Notes: a model not told the origin generated them from the letters alone. DNA of 64,000 bases from Anaerobacillus alkaliphilus (GCF_004116265.1 NZ_QOUX01000039.1:124001-188000), one strand, 5' to 3'. Shown: positions 36,425-45,617, counted from the stretch's first letter. Numbers and translations: made by a program.

Positions 36425-38631
36425 TGAGTAAGGAAAAACAAGAAGTATCCAATCCATTAGAGCTAGAGGGCAGTGATCGTCATCTAGTGGGTAAATGGGC
36501 GGTTATTATATTGATTGTCAGTTTAATTATGTCAGGATATCATTTTTATACGGCTGGCTTTGGACTCCAAGTGTCGACGAGGACGCATTTAATTTTCCAT
36601 TTAACAATAGGGTTAACCCTTGTATTTCTTATGTATCCGATAAGAAAAGGGCTAAAGCAGACGAAAATCCCATGGTATGATTTTTTACTAGCTTTGCTCG
36701 TTGCTTTCGTTGGGTTTTACATTATTCAAAATCAACAATCTCCATCAATCTTAAGTGCTAGGCCAACAACCTTAGATGTTTCGGTTGGTGTTGCACTCGT
36801 ACTTTTGGTGCTTGAGGCTACGAGAAGGGTTGTCGGAAAACCGCTTGTTATTATCGCGAGTGTGTTTATTGGTTACTATTTCCTAGGGGCTTATATGCCT
36901 GGTGCCTTCCGTCATGTTCGAGCTGATTTTGAACGGTTTTTTTATGAGATGACCTATACGACTGCAGGGATATTTGGTACACCGATTAGTGTATCTGCTA
37001 CCTACGTGTTTATCTTTATCTTATTTGGCGCCATTTTGGAATCAACTGGGGCAGGTAAAATGTTTATTGATCTTGCATTAAGGGCATTCGGTAAATACAA
37101 AGGCGGACCGGCAAAAGCTGCAGTAGTTGCAAGTGGTATGTTGGGAAGTATCTCAGGAAGCTCTACAGCGAATGCAGTGACAACAGGTACGTTTACAATA
37201 CCATTAATGAAAAAGGTTGGCTTTAAACCACATGTTGCAGGTGGGGTTGAGGTAGCTGCTTCATCAAGTGGACAATTTTTGCCTCCAGTCATGGGTGCAG
37301 CAGCATTCTTAATGATTGAATACACAAATATACCTTATGTAGAAATTATTAAAAGTGCATTAATTCCAGCAATTCTTTGTTATGTAGCGATCCTAATAAT
37401 GGTCCACTTAGAAGCTTCGAAAAATAATATTAGAGGTCTGAAAAAAAGTGAATTGGTTTCATCAAGAAAAACATTGCTTCAGCAAGGGTATTTGATTTTA
37501 CCAATTTTCGTTTTACTGTATTTTCTGATTAAAGGATTTACTGTACCAAATTCAGCATTTTTCTCTATTGTTGTCATATTAGTATTAGCGTTTTTTGCCC
37601 ACCGATTTAAAGAGAATATTGGGAGAAGTTTATTATACGCTGGAATTTTAATTGCTTTTGCGTTTAGTCTTCAATATATCATTTTGTTTATAAATCAGTT
37701 TTTAAGTCGGGATATACTCTGGAGAAACGAAATTCCATTTTTAGTCGTCATTAGTTTAGTAATTGCCAGTCTATTTGCGGTAGGTCAGAAAAAATTAAAG
37801 GTAGAGTCTGCTCCTGTTCGTTATGGCGTAACAGAATTAATAAGAGGTTTTGAACTAGCTGCTCGTAACTCATTAGCAGTAGTTGTTGCTTGTGGTACGG
37901 CTGGGATATTAATAGGGGTTGTAAATTTAACAGGATTATCTCTGAAACTATCAAACATGATCATATCGTTCTCAGGAAGCGTAACGGCCATGCTACCAAG
38001 TTTCTTAGTGTTTGATAACACCCAGTTGTATTTTGCATTAATCTTGACTGTATTTGCATGTTTAATCTTAGGATTAGGATTACCGACGACAGCCACTTAC
38101 GTTATCTTAGCGGCAATGGTTGCTCCGGCATTAGTAGGTTTAGGTGTACCTCTTCTTGCTGCACATCTATTTGTCTTATATTATGGAGTATTAGCAGATG
38201 ATACACCTCCAATTAACTTACCAGCTTATGCAACAGCAGGAATAGCCAAAGCTGAACCAATCCGAACAGGTATCCAAGGCTTTAAATTCGACTCAGGTGC
38301 GTTACTGTTGCCTTTTGCATTTGCCACAAATCCAACAATATTATTGTTAAACCCTGATGCTACTTGGATTGACGTAACTTTAAACATCTTTACAGCGTTA
38401 ATAGGGATCATTGCGTTTGCCTCATTTATTCAACAGTGGCTAATCGTAAAATATGCTTGGTTTGAGCGCATTGGTGCCTTAGTAGCAGCTCTTGTTTTAA
38501 TACATGGACATTGGGTGACAGATATAACAGGGATCACAATCCTAGTGCTACTTGTAATTTCACAATATATACGAGCAAAAAAAGCAGGGAAAATAGGAAA
38601 TAAAACCGAGGTTGGGTGCCAGGCACCATAA
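36424..38631 (+). CDS. TRAP transporter permease, fused small and large subunits
   Basis: 735 residues with about 16-18 hydrophobic segments. The first part corresponds to the 4TM (DctQ) subunit and the second to the 12TM (DctM) subunit; GMLGSISGSSTANAVTTG and GLGLPTTATYVILAAM are DctM signatures. It drives solute uptake with the Na+ gradient together with the TAXI lipoprotein. ATG at 36424 follows AAGGAG and overlaps the DUF1850 stop. The last residues (VGCQAP) are encoded by a GGTGCC/GGCACC palindrome, see finding. Confidence 0.92.
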   Translation: MSKEKQEVSNPLELEGSDRHLVGKWAVIILIVSLIMSGYHFYTAGFGLQVSTRTHLIFHLTIGLTLVFLMYPIRKGLKQTKIPWYDFLLALLVAFVGFYIIQNQQSPSILSARPTTLDVSVGVALVLLVLEATRRVVGKPLVIIASVFIGYYFLGAYMPGAFRHVRADFERFFYEMTYTTAGIFGTPISVSATYVFIFILFGAILESTGAGKMFIDLALRAFGKYKGGPAKAAVVASGMLGSISGSSTANAVTTGTFTIPLMKKVGFKPHVAGGVEVAASSSGQFLPPVMGAAAFLMIEYTNIPYVEIIKSALIPAILCYVAILIMVHLEASKNNIRGLKKSELVSSRKTLLQQGYLILPIFVLLYFLIKGFTVPNSAFFSIVVILVLAFFAHRFKENIGRSLLYAGILIAFAFSLQYIILFINQFLSRDILWRNEIPFLVVISLVIASLFAVGQKKLKVESAPVRYGVTELIRGFELAARNSLAVVVACGTAGILIGVVNLTGLSLKLSNMIISFSGSVTAMLPSFLVFDNTQLYFALILTVFACLILGLGLPTTATYVILAAMVAPALVGLGVPLLAAHLFVLYYGVLADDTPPINLPAYATAGIAKAEPIRTGIQGFKFDSGALLLPFAFATNPTILLLNPDATWIDVTLNIFTALIGIIAFASFIQQWLIVKYAWFERIGALVAALVLIHGHWVTDITGITILVLLVISQYIRAKKAGKIGNKTEVGCQAP

Positions 38632-38656
38632 ATGGACAAAAACGTTAAGGTGTCCA
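38615..38656. repeat. REP-like element of a second class
   Basis: GGTGCC-A-GGCACC (38615-38627) followed by TGGACA ... TGTCCA (38633-38656) and another GGACA. The first palindrome covers the last codons and part of the stop region of the permease gene. I recall similar GGTGCC...TGGACA elements in Bacillus intergenic DNA. Confidence 0.55.
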
Positions 38657-38789
38657 CTTGGAATGGACAATGAAGGTTTTTAAAAGCTTGAGTCAATTAG
38701 AATTTAAACAAAATTCTAGTGAACACCCCATTTTGAAAGAGCATATTCTGTAGAGAATTGACTTTATATTAGCCGGGGGTGGTTATGTT

Positions 38790-39278
38790 TTGCTTTCTCT
38801 TGAAGAACTTCAAGATCCATTGTCTGAAGAAAGCCTAGAAATACAATATGCAATTTTAAATTCTGACCCATATTTCTTACAGCATGCAGAAGGGAAAATA
38901 GAAATACCAAAAGTACAAATCATACAGGAAAACCTAGAATATTTGTCTTTAGGTGCAAAATTTTATTTTCTTAAGAAATCAACGGAGATTGTTGGGTTAG
39001 CGCATTATGTTCCATATAATCCTTACGATCATACATTATGGCTGAGTTTATTTATCATAGATAAAGCCTATCAAAAAAATAAACTTGGCTATAAAGGGTA
39101 TCTATTATTTGAAGATTTCTTAAGAGAGAAACATAACGTAGACAAAATAAGGTTATGTGTTCAAGTTCAGAATAAGCGGGGCGCAAGGTTCTGGGAGCAA
39201 AATGGCTATAAAAAAGTAATGTCTACCATTGACCAAAAGAACCTTCACATTGATATCTACGACAAAATATTTTCATAG
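38790..39278 (+). CDS. GNAT-family N-acetyltransferase
   Basis: 162 residues with the acetyl-CoA-binding pattern (LSLFIIDKAYQKNKLGYKGYLLFED) and the C-terminal ARFWEQNGYKKV motif of GNAT enzymes. Substrate unknown. TTG start at 38790 follows GGGGGTGG; the nearby ATG at 38785 is out of frame. The 38657-38789 gap holds no other signal I can name. Confidence 0.85.
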   Translation: MLSLEELQDPLSEESLEIQYAILNSDPYFLQHAEGKIEIPKVQIIQENLEYLSLGAKFYFLKKSTEIVGLAHYVPYNPYDHTLWLSLFIIDKAYQKNKLGYKGYLLFEDFLREKHNVDKIRLCVQVQNKRGARFWEQNGYKKVMSTIDQKNLHIDIYDKIFS

Positions 39279-39317
39279 ACTAGCACAATCTATTAAAGAG
39301 ATGTGCTAGTTTTTTTG
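39279..39317 (+). terminator. GNAT gene terminator
   Basis: ACTAGCACA (39279-39287) pairs with TGTGCTAGT (39302-39310), then seven T residues. Confidence 0.9.
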
Positions 39318-39403
39318 TCGAAAACTAGATTGTTGTAAATTTTCTGAATATAAATTATAATTCGAATATATTTTAAAATTATCTGAAAAAAGGAGGTTTT
39401 TTC

Positions 39404-40855
39404 ATGGAGGAACTAGTAGGTTGGTTAAATGGTATTCTGTGGAGTCAGCCAGTTATTTATGCTATTTTGGGTGTCGGACTTTTATTTTCTGTTTTAACTC
39501 GTTTTCTTCAGGTAAGACATATTAAAGACATGTTTGTATTAATGTTTCAAGGAAAAAGCTCTAAACAAGGGATTTCCTCATTCCAAGCTCTAGCAGTAGC
39601 TCTTTCGGGGCGTGTAGGTACCGGTAACATTGCGGGTACTGCAACTGCGATTGCGATGGGTGGTCCGGGAGCTGTATTTTGGATGTGGACAATTGCTTTT
39701 ATTGGAGCAGGTAGTGCTTTCGTCGAGTCAACTCTTGGTCAAATTTATAAAGTGAACCAAGACGGACAATATCGCGGGGGGCCAGCATATTACATAGAAA
39801 AGGGTATCGGCTGGAAATGGTTTGCCGTAATATTCGCCTTTTCTGCAGTAATTGCGCTTAGCTTATTATTACCAGGTATTCAATCCAATTCAATTGCATC
39901 AGGTATGGAAAATGCATTTGGTATAAGCAAGTCAGTAACAGGAATTGTTTTAGTAGGACTTATCGGAATTATTATTTTCGGTGGTATTAAAAGGATTGCT
40001 ACAGTAGCCCAATACGTAGTACCTTTCATGGCGTTAGCTTATATGTTCGTAGCTCTAATTATTGTTGTTATGAACATCAGCCAATTCCCTGCAGTAATTT
40101 CTTTAATCGTAAGAAGCGCATTTGCTGCTGACTCTGCCTTTGGAGGTATTATTGGTCTGGCTGTTGCGTGGGGAGTAAAGCGTGGGGTATTCTCGAACGA
40201 AGCTGGTCAAGGAACTGGACCACATGCCGCTGCAGCTGCTGAAGTTTCGCATCCAGCAAAACAAGGTTTAGTTCAAGCTGCTTCTGTCTATATTGATACA
40301 CTTCTTGTGTGTTCTGCAACTGCATTCATGATTTTAGTAACAGGTATGTACAACGTGAAAGATGCAGCTGGGAATTTTATTGTTGAAAATTTACCAGGTG
40401 TTGATGCAGGACCTGCATTTACACAAAATGCGATTGAGTCTGTTATGCCTGGATTTGGAGCATCGTTTGTTGCGATTGCATTATTCTTCTTCGCATTTAC
40501 AACTATCATGGCTTACTACTATATGGCTGAAACAAACATTGCTTACATGTTACGTGGGAAGAATGGAACAATCCCAATGACTATTTTAAAAATAGTTCTA
40601 CTTGTAGCTACATTCTTTGGGGCAATTAGAGCAACAGGTTTAGCTTGGGATTTAGGAGATGTTGGGTTAGGGTTAATGGTTTGGTTAAACTTAATCGCGA
40701 TCCTAATTCTTGCAAAACCAGCATTAGCTGCGTTGAGAGATTACGAAGAGCAAAAGAAACAAGGCCTCGACCCAGTGTTTGACCCAGTTAAGCTTGGTAT
40801 TAAAAACGCTGATTATTGGGAGCATGAATATAAAAAAGAGGATAATGTAGGGTAA
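39404..40855 (+). CDS. Alanine/glycine:cation symporter (AGCS family)
   Basis: 483 residues, about 10-11 membrane segments. Family signatures GRVGTGNIAGTATAIAMGGPG and FSNEAGQGTGPHAAAAAEV are intact. It imports alanine or glycine with Na+ or H+. AAAGGAGG site. It is a single gene followed by an inverted-repeat element and a terminator. Sodium coupling would suit a salt-loving host, but the ion is not set by the sequence I can read. Confidence 0.93.
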   Translation: MEELVGWLNGILWSQPVIYAILGVGLLFSVLTRFLQVRHIKDMFVLMFQGKSSKQGISSFQALAVALSGRVGTGNIAGTATAIAMGGPGAVFWMWTIAFIGAGSAFVESTLGQIYKVNQDGQYRGGPAYYIEKGIGWKWFAVIFAFSAVIALSLLLPGIQSNSIASGMENAFGISKSVTGIVLVGLIGIIIFGGIKRIATVAQYVVPFMALAYMFVALIIVVMNISQFPAVISLIVRSAFAADSAFGGIIGLAVAWGVKRGVFSNEAGQGTGPHAAAAAEVSHPAKQGLVQAASVYIDTLLVCSATAFMILVTGMYNVKDAAGNFIVENLPGVDAGPAFTQNAIESVMPGFGASFVAIALFFFAFTTIMAYYYMAETNIAYMLRGKNGTIPMTILKIVLLVATFFGAIRATGLAWDLGDVGLGLMVWLNLIAILILAKPALAALRDYEEQKKQGLDPVFDPVKLGIKNADYWEHEYKKEDNVG

Positions 40856-40857
40856 AT

Positions 40858-41023
40858 TAGAATTATGAATTGTCAATTATGAATTATCAATTGATGAAAG
40901 AATCTCTTAGATGCTTTCGAGAAGGGTAGTCACTGTAAAACGGTGGCTACTTTTTTTGTTGAAACTGAGCAACCTTTAGACTCCCGCACCAATTAAAATT
41001 CATAATTCCTAATTCAAAATTGG
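40858..41023. repeat. AT-rich element with imperfect terminal inverted repeats
   Basis: AATTATGAATTGTCAATT near 40860 is mirrored by AATTAAAATTCATAATTCCT near 40992, about 33 bp at each end, with the AGCS terminator between. Possibly a small MITE-like element, or two AATTATGAATT-rich repeats. The remaining gap up to 41133 holds the promoter region of the lia operon; no LiaR box was clearly seen. Confidence 0.4.
40926..40957 (+). terminator. AGCS gene terminator
   Basis: GTAGTCAC (40926-40933) pairs with GTGGCTAC (40943-40950), then a run of seven T. Confidence 0.85.
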
Positions 41024-41133
41024 TTTTACTTAGAATCTACTAAGCCTCAAGTCTTATACAAAATATATCTGAGGTTCATTATGAGAAGTTTGAAATGTAG
41101 GTAAGATAGAGTCATAAGAAGGGAGGAATTAAC

Positions 41134-41499
41134 GTGAAAAAATTTGGATTGTTTATTTTAGGTGGGATTGCAGCGATCATCTTGATTGCCAATTTAGGAC
41201 CGATGGCGATGTTTGCAATTAGCCTGGCTATTTTATACTACGCATTTAAGGGGTTTATGAAAGCAGACACATCGTTAAGTAAAGTCGCTTGGGCTGTTGT
41301 AGGATTAATCCTATTTTCCATCACAGCATCAAACGTACCAGCTTTAGTAGGAGTTTTAGCAGCTGTCGTTCTTTACTTCGTCTATAAAAAATGGAATGAA
41401 GAACCATCGATCATTGAACCTAAACAAACACAAACAGAATCAACAGATCCATTCGTGAATTTTGAAAGAGAATGGGCTGAATTAAAAAGAAACTTCTAA
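41134..41499 (+). CDS. lmo0954-family membrane protein, LiaI-like position
   Basis: 121 residues: three to four short hydrophobic segments (about 5-90) and a charged tail (EPSIIEPKQTQTE...). It matches the lmo0954 membrane protein family of Listeria and Bacillaceae. It is first in the operon, where LiaI sits in B. subtilis, and probably anchors the PspA-like LiaH at the membrane (inferred). GGGAGG site. Confidence 0.75.
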   Translation: MKKFGLFILGGIAAIILIANLGPMAMFAISLAILYYAFKGFMKADTSLSKVAWAVVGLILFSITASNVPALVGVLAAVVLYFVYKKWNEEPSIIEPKQTQTESTDPFVNFEREWAELKRNF

Positions 41500-41525
41500 A
41501 TACAAATTAAAAGGAGCGAATGAAC

Positions 41526-42170
41526 ATGAGTTTATTTTCAAGAATTAAAAACACAATTGCAGCAGACGTACACGAGATGTTAGATGAGAAAGAACAAAAA
41601 AATCCAATTGCCCTACTCAACCAATATCTACGTGATTGTGAGAAAGAAGTAGAGAAGGTTAGAAAGTTAGTTGAAAGGCAATATCTATTAAAAGAAGAGT
41701 TCACAAAAGAGTATAATGATGCTAGGCTTCTAGCAGATAAACGTAAGTATCAAGTTGAGGTTGCAGCTAGAGCTGGAGAAACTGAATTAATGAATTTCGC
41801 GATCCAAGAGCAGACTCACTACGAGGAGCGTGCTAGCCGCTTAAAGCTTTCGTTAGAGCAGGCAACATCACACTTATATGAGCTTGAACAAAAGTACGAA
41901 GAAATGAAGCATAAGCTAAAGGATATGCACATCAAACGAATGGAATTAATGGGTCGTGAAAATATGACTCGTGCTAACCATCGCATGGACCAAATGCTAG
42001 AACACAATGGTTATACTGGAAAAACCGGGTCGAAATTTGATGAGATGGACCGTTACCTTGACCGCCTTGAGCATCAAGCAAACTCTCAGTATCACCGTAA
42101 TACGATCGACAGCCGAATTGCCCAATTAGAGAAACAACTAAAAAATCAAGAAAGTCATTCTATTTCTTAG
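41526..42170 (+). CDS. liaH: PspA/IM30-family protein LiaH
   Basis: 214 residues, almost all coiled coil, beginning MSLFSRIKNTIAADVHEMLD as in PspA-type proteins. Such proteins form rings that shore up damaged membranes during cell-envelope stress. ATG at 41526 is nine bases after AAGGAG; an ATG at 41520 is too close. Between it and liaF lies a hairpin. Confidence 0.9.
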   Translation: MSLFSRIKNTIAADVHEMLDEKEQKNPIALLNQYLRDCEKEVEKVRKLVERQYLLKEEFTKEYNDARLLADKRKYQVEVAARAGETELMNFAIQEQTHYEERASRLKLSLEQATSHLYELEQKYEEMKHKLKDMHIKRMELMGRENMTRANHRMDQMLEHNGYTGKTGSKFDEMDRYLDRLEHQANSQYHRNTIDSRIAQLEKQLKNQESHSIS

Positions 42171-42203
42171 TAGAAACGTGATATATTTTAAATAGATTTA
42201 ATG

Positions 42204-42234
42204 ACGTTGCCCACGTTTAGCGGGCAACGTTTAC
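42204..42234 (+). terminator. Hairpin between liaH and liaF, possible partial terminator
   Basis: ACGTTGCCC (42204-42212) pairs with GGGCAACGT (42222-42230), with a weak T tail. Could allow higher expression of the first two genes, as in B. subtilis where liaIH is made in excess. Confidence 0.55.
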
Positions 42235-42267
42235 GTGTAATGTTAGGATGAAACGGGGAGAGACCTT

Positions 42268-42996
42268 ATGGATAATCATACAAAGTCAGATTATATTAGC
42301 TGGACCATTTTAATAGGATTACTTCTTCTCGTCGTAGAAATTACCTTCTTTAACAAAGGTTTAGCATTTACACTAATTTTTGCGGGGGCATTACTTTACT
42401 TTGGTGGAAAACGGCTGCAAAGTTCCATCGGTAAATTAATTTTTGGACTAGGATGTCTTGTCTTATTTTTTACCACGATTGATATGATTGTCTTTAAGTT
42501 TTTAATTTTTGCAGTGATTGCTTATGTCATCATTTATTTTTATAAATCTAAAAATCGTCCATTACTGATCCAACCTGTAATGAAGGATTTGGACCGTACC
42601 GGGATACAAGTGTTAAAACAACCGCCTTTATTTAAAAATTTATTTTATGGACGCCAAGCGACACCTGAGCAAATTTACGAATGGCAGGATGTAAATATCC
42701 AAACAGGAATTGGTGACGCCAGAATCGACCTAAGTAATACAGTACTCCCAAAAGGTGAGGCTGTGATAGCGATTCGTAATTTTATTGGCAATATACAAGT
42801 TCTCGTTCCGTATGATGTAGAAGTAAATGTTGCCCATTCAGTCTTGGCGGGTACGACGATTGTTTTTGAAGAAGCAAATGAAAAATTGTTTAATCAAACA
42901 TTGGTGTATAGAACAAATGGCTATATGGAGGCACCACATAAAATAAAAATTATAACCTCGATGGGGATTGGTAGATTAGAGGTGAAAAGAATATGA
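42268..42996 (+). CDS. liaF: Cell-wall antibiotic response protein LiaF
   Basis: 242 residues: four membrane segments (about 12-95) and the exported or cytosolic LiaF C-terminal beta domain (about 130-242; GIGDARIDLSNTVLPKGE, RNFIGNIQVLVPYDVEV). LiaF inhibits LiaRS signalling. Its stop overlaps the liaS start (ATGA). The operon lacks a liaG gene. Confidence 0.92.
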   Translation: MDNHTKSDYISWTILIGLLLLVVEITFFNKGLAFTLIFAGALLYFGGKRLQSSIGKLIFGLGCLVLFFTTIDMIVFKFLIFAVIAYVIIYFYKSKNRPLLIQPVMKDLDRTGIQVLKQPPLFKNLFYGRQATPEQIYEWQDVNIQTGIGDARIDLSNTVLPKGEAVIAIRNFIGNIQVLVPYDVEVNVAHSVLAGTTIVFEEANEKLFNQTLVYRTNGYMEAPHKIKIITSMGIGRLEVKRI

Positions 42997-44024
42997 GGTT
43001 TATGCAGAAGCAAATGATCTGGAGCATTGTATTTTCTCTGATTCTTTTCACTATTTTCACCATTATATACATAACGGTATTTCCGGTAGAAAATTGGGGT
43101 TTGTTACTTGATGCAAAAATCTTTGACTTACCAATTTACATATTCTTACCGGGGATTGCTATTGCTTTAGGGATTATCTTTGGCTTATCTGGCATTATGA
43201 CTTTTAAAAAACAGTTAGAAGTCGTAGAAGAGGCATTACAACAGCTTGAGCAGGGACGGCTTTTTGAGGAAGAGAAAGTCACCTATTCGGAAGAACTGGC
43301 TCCAGTTTTCCAAAAAGTAAAGAGTATCCAAAGGCAGATGATCGAACAAGTAAAGACGGCCCAGAAGCTTGCGAGTGAAAAAGCCGTTGATCAAGAGAAA
43401 GAAGTACAAAAGATTGTTTCACAAGAACGTAATCGCTTAGCTAGAGAGTTACATGACTCAGTGAGTCAGCAATTATTCGCAGCATCTATGTTGATGAGTG
43501 CTATTACAGAGACGAAGCAAGAGGAAGACAGCCGAGAAGCAAAACAATTAAAGCTAGTTGAAGAAATGATTCATCAATCTCAGTTAGAAATGAGAGCACT
43601 GCTTTTACATCTACGCCCAGTTCCACTTAAAGGAAAATCTCTTCAAGAAGGAATGCAGGAGCTTCTTAACGAACTATCACAAAAAGTTCCGATGGAAATA
43701 TCATGGAAAATAGAAGAAGTCCCTTTAGAAAAAGGGGTAGAGGATCATTTGTTTCGAATTTTACAAGAGTCTGTTTCCAATACGCTTCGACATTCCAAAG
43801 CTACTAGCCTAGAAGTGCTTTTGATTAACCGCGATGATTTAATTATTCTACGAATTTCAGATGATGGTGTTGGTTTTAATGTTTCTGAGGAAAAAGCTGG
43901 ATCCTACGGGTTGCAAAACATGCATGAACGGGCAAAAGAAATTGGTGGCGTCCTGAAGGTAGTAAGCCTAAAAAATAAAGGAACTAGATTAGAAGTCAAA
44001 GTTCCATTAATGGTGGGTGACTAA
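42993..44024 (+). CDS. liaS: Sensor histidine kinase LiaS
   Basis: 343 residues: two membrane segments (about 10-30 and 48-70) with a short extracellular loop, a HAMP-like linker (about 70-125), HisKA_3 with His154 ([13 protein letters not shown]), and HATPase ([20 protein letters not shown]). This is the compact intramembrane-sensing architecture of LiaS, acting on LiaR. Starts four bases before the liaF stop. Confidence 0.93.
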   Translation: MRFMQKQMIWSIVFSLILFTIFTIIYITVFPVENWGLLLDAKIFDLPIYIFLPGIAIALGIIFGLSGIMTFKKQLEVVEEALQQLEQGRLFEEEKVTYSEELAPVFQKVKSIQRQMIEQVKTAQKLASEKAVDQEKEVQKIVSQERNRLARELHDSVSQQLFAASMLMSAITETKQEEDSREAKQLKLVEEMIHQSQLEMRALLLHLRPVPLKGKSLQEGMQELLNELSQKVPMEISWKIEEVPLEKGVEDHLFRILQESVSNTLRHSKATSLEVLLINRDDLIILRISDDGVGFNVSEEKAGSYGLQNMHERAKEIGGVLKVVSLKNKGTRLEVKVPLMVGD

Positions 44025-44026
44025 GA

Positions 44027-44659
44027 GTGATAAAGGTATTATTTGTAGATGATCATGAAATGGTAAGGATAGGCGTCACTTCCTACTTATCGGCACAGCC
44101 TGACATCGAGGTTGTTGCTGAAGCGGATAATGGTGCCCGTGGTGTTGAGCTAGCCCTTGAGCTGAGACCAGACATCGTTTTAATGGACTTAGTTATGAAG
44201 GAAATGGACGGTATTGAAGCAACTCGTAGAATTATCGAAGCGTGGCCTGAAGCAAAAATCATCATTGTGACAAGTTTCCTTGATGATGAAAAAGTCTACC
44301 CAGCTCTTGAAGCAGGAGCTACCAGCTACATGCTAAAAACTTCAAAAGCAAGCGACATAGCTAATGCGGTACGTGCCACCTTCCAGGGACAAACGGTGCT
44401 AGAGCCTGAAGTTACTGGGAAAATGATGACGAAAATGCGTCAGAAGAAAGTAATTCAACCACACGAGCAACTGACTGAGCGGGAGATGGAAATATTACTT
44501 TTAATTGCTGAGGGAAAAACAAATCAGGAAATCGCTGATGAAGCGTTTATTGCATTAAAAACGGTGAAGGTTCACGTCAGCAATATATTAGGAAAGCTAG
44601 AAGTAAACGATCGGACCCAAGCGGTCATTTATGCCTTTAAGCATGGGTTAATCAAATAG
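44027..44659 (+). CDS. liaR: Response regulator LiaR
   Basis: 210 residues: receiver with Asp54 ([13 protein letters not shown]) and LuxR-type HTH ([23 protein letters not shown]). Phosphorylated by LiaS, it should induce this operon. GTG start with GGTGGGTGA upstream. Confidence 0.93.
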   Translation: MIKVLFVDDHEMVRIGVTSYLSAQPDIEVVAEADNGARGVELALELRPDIVLMDLVMKEMDGIEATRRIIEAWPEAKIIIVTSFLDDEKVYPALEAGATSYMLKTSKASDIANAVRATFQGQTVLEPEVTGKMMTKMRQKKVIQPHEQLTEREMEILLLIAEGKTNQEIADEAFIALKTVKVHVSNILGKLEVNDRTQAVIYAFKHGLIK

Positions 44660-44662
44660 GAG

Positions 44663-44697
44663 AAGCACAGAGTTGGCGAAGAACTCTGTGCTTTTTT
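44663..44697 (+). terminator. lia operon terminator
   Basis: 12-bp perfect stem AAGCACAGAGTT (44663-44674) with AACTCTGTGCTT (44682-44693), then a T-run. Confidence 0.9.
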
Positions 44698-44735
44698 TGG
44701 GCTTTGGGTTTGTCGAAAATGTTAGTATTTTGTCG

Positions 44736-44840
44736 TTTGGCATGTAAATCATCGTATTTGGACTATAAATCATCGGTTTTGGATTATAAAGTATAGTTTT
44801 TGGACTATAAATCATCAATTTTGGCTCATAAAACAAAAAC
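44736..44840. repeat. 21-bp tandem repeat, five units
   Basis: Units start at 44736, 44757, 44778, 44799 and 44820, with consensus TTTGGACTATAAATCATCGGT; the first and last are degenerate. They lie downstream of the lia terminator, in a gap otherwise empty to 44940. The period allows an open frame on the minus strand that I judge to be non-coding. Confidence 0.85.
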
Positions 44841-44940
44841 TACCTACTCAAAAGCAAGACATTTTAACCCGCATAGCGAGCTTAAGATACGAATCCTTAG
44901 ATTTTACCGCAAAAAATCTATTTTTAAGGAAAAAAACCGC

Positions 44941-45480
44941 TTAATGTCCATGCTCATGGTCATGTCCCTCATATTCTTGAACACTTTTTGCTATAATAAC
45001 GTCGCTATTCTCGTTTGTAATTTCCATTTCAAATTCATCAGCGTGATGTTCAGTAAAAATACGATATGTACCAGCTTCTTGAATAGTAAACGTGTAGCTA
45101 GTTGACCCTTTCACATTTAAAGACAGGTTATAGGCATACTCACTTTCGGCGGCAAAGTAGTCACCTTCATGAAATAATTCACCACCAGTATCCATAATAT
45201 GAGCCGCATGATGTTCAAGATCTTTAATATTACTATCTTCTTTGATAAAAGTTAGTAACATCGTTTCGTCACCAAACTCATTTTGTTTAAATTCTAATGA
45301 ATAGGTTCCGGCTACTAGTTCATAGCTTCCTGCCCATTCAAAAGGAAGTTCATCGTGGCTATGATCATCAGCATGAGTATCTTCACCAATAGCGCTCTCG
45401 TTAACAGCTTCTTTTTCATTGCACCCTATTAAACCAATGGTAAGGATTGTTCCGAGCACTAGTGGGAAAAGTCTCTTCAT
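44941..45480 (-). CDS. Histidine-rich lipoprotein
   Basis: 179 residues. Lipoprotein signal with lipobox around IGCN (Cys20), an acidic and histidine-rich linker (DTHADDHSHDELPFEW), a beta-rich middle with HHAAH and EHHADEFE, and a His-rich C terminus (GHDHEHGH). It should be tethered outside the membrane and bind transition metals, probably zinc or copper. I do not recognise a family. It overlaps the 46-residue CxxC gene upstream in the ATGA pattern, so the two are translated together. Confidence 0.75.
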   Translation of the reverse strand: MKRLFPLVLGTILTIGLIGCNEKEAVNESAIGEDTHADDHSHDELPFEWAGSYELVAGTYSLEFKQNEFGDETMLLTFIKEDSNIKDLEHHAAHIMDTGGELFHEGDYFAAESEYAYNLSLNVKGSTSYTFTIQEAGTYRIFTEHHADEFEMEITNENSDVIIAKSVQEYEGHDHEHGH

Positions 45481-45617
45481 GTTACTTCCTCCTCAAGCTT
45501 TTGCTTCTCTATATAATCTCTACATACCTGACAAACGGCCTGGTGGGACGGGCAGTTAGCGGCTGTATCATGGACTTTTCCGCAGACTACACAATTTGTT
45601 GTTTTATAACCCTTCAT
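45477..45617 (-). CDS. 46-residue CxxC protein (zinc-ribbon-like)
   Basis: Too short for usual gene calling. The chain holds CVVCG, later CPSH and CQVCR, that is C-x2-C ... C-x2-H ... C-x2-C, suggesting one or two bound metal ions. Start ATG at 45617 with GAGGTGA upstream. The stop (45477-45479) overlaps the ATG of the His-rich lipoprotein as ATGA, which signals translational coupling. Hydrophobic content is low, so cytosolic. Function unknown; metal handling is inferred. Confidence 0.7.
   Translation of the reverse strand: MKGYKTTNCVVCGKVHDTAANCPSHQAVCQVCRDYIEKQKLEEEVT

Noticed and set aside
44648-44836. A 62-residue minus-strand ORF with repeated MIYSPKT-like segments
   Set aside because: It is the translation of the 21-bp tandem repeat and the lia terminator, has no ribosome site, and has no conserved look.
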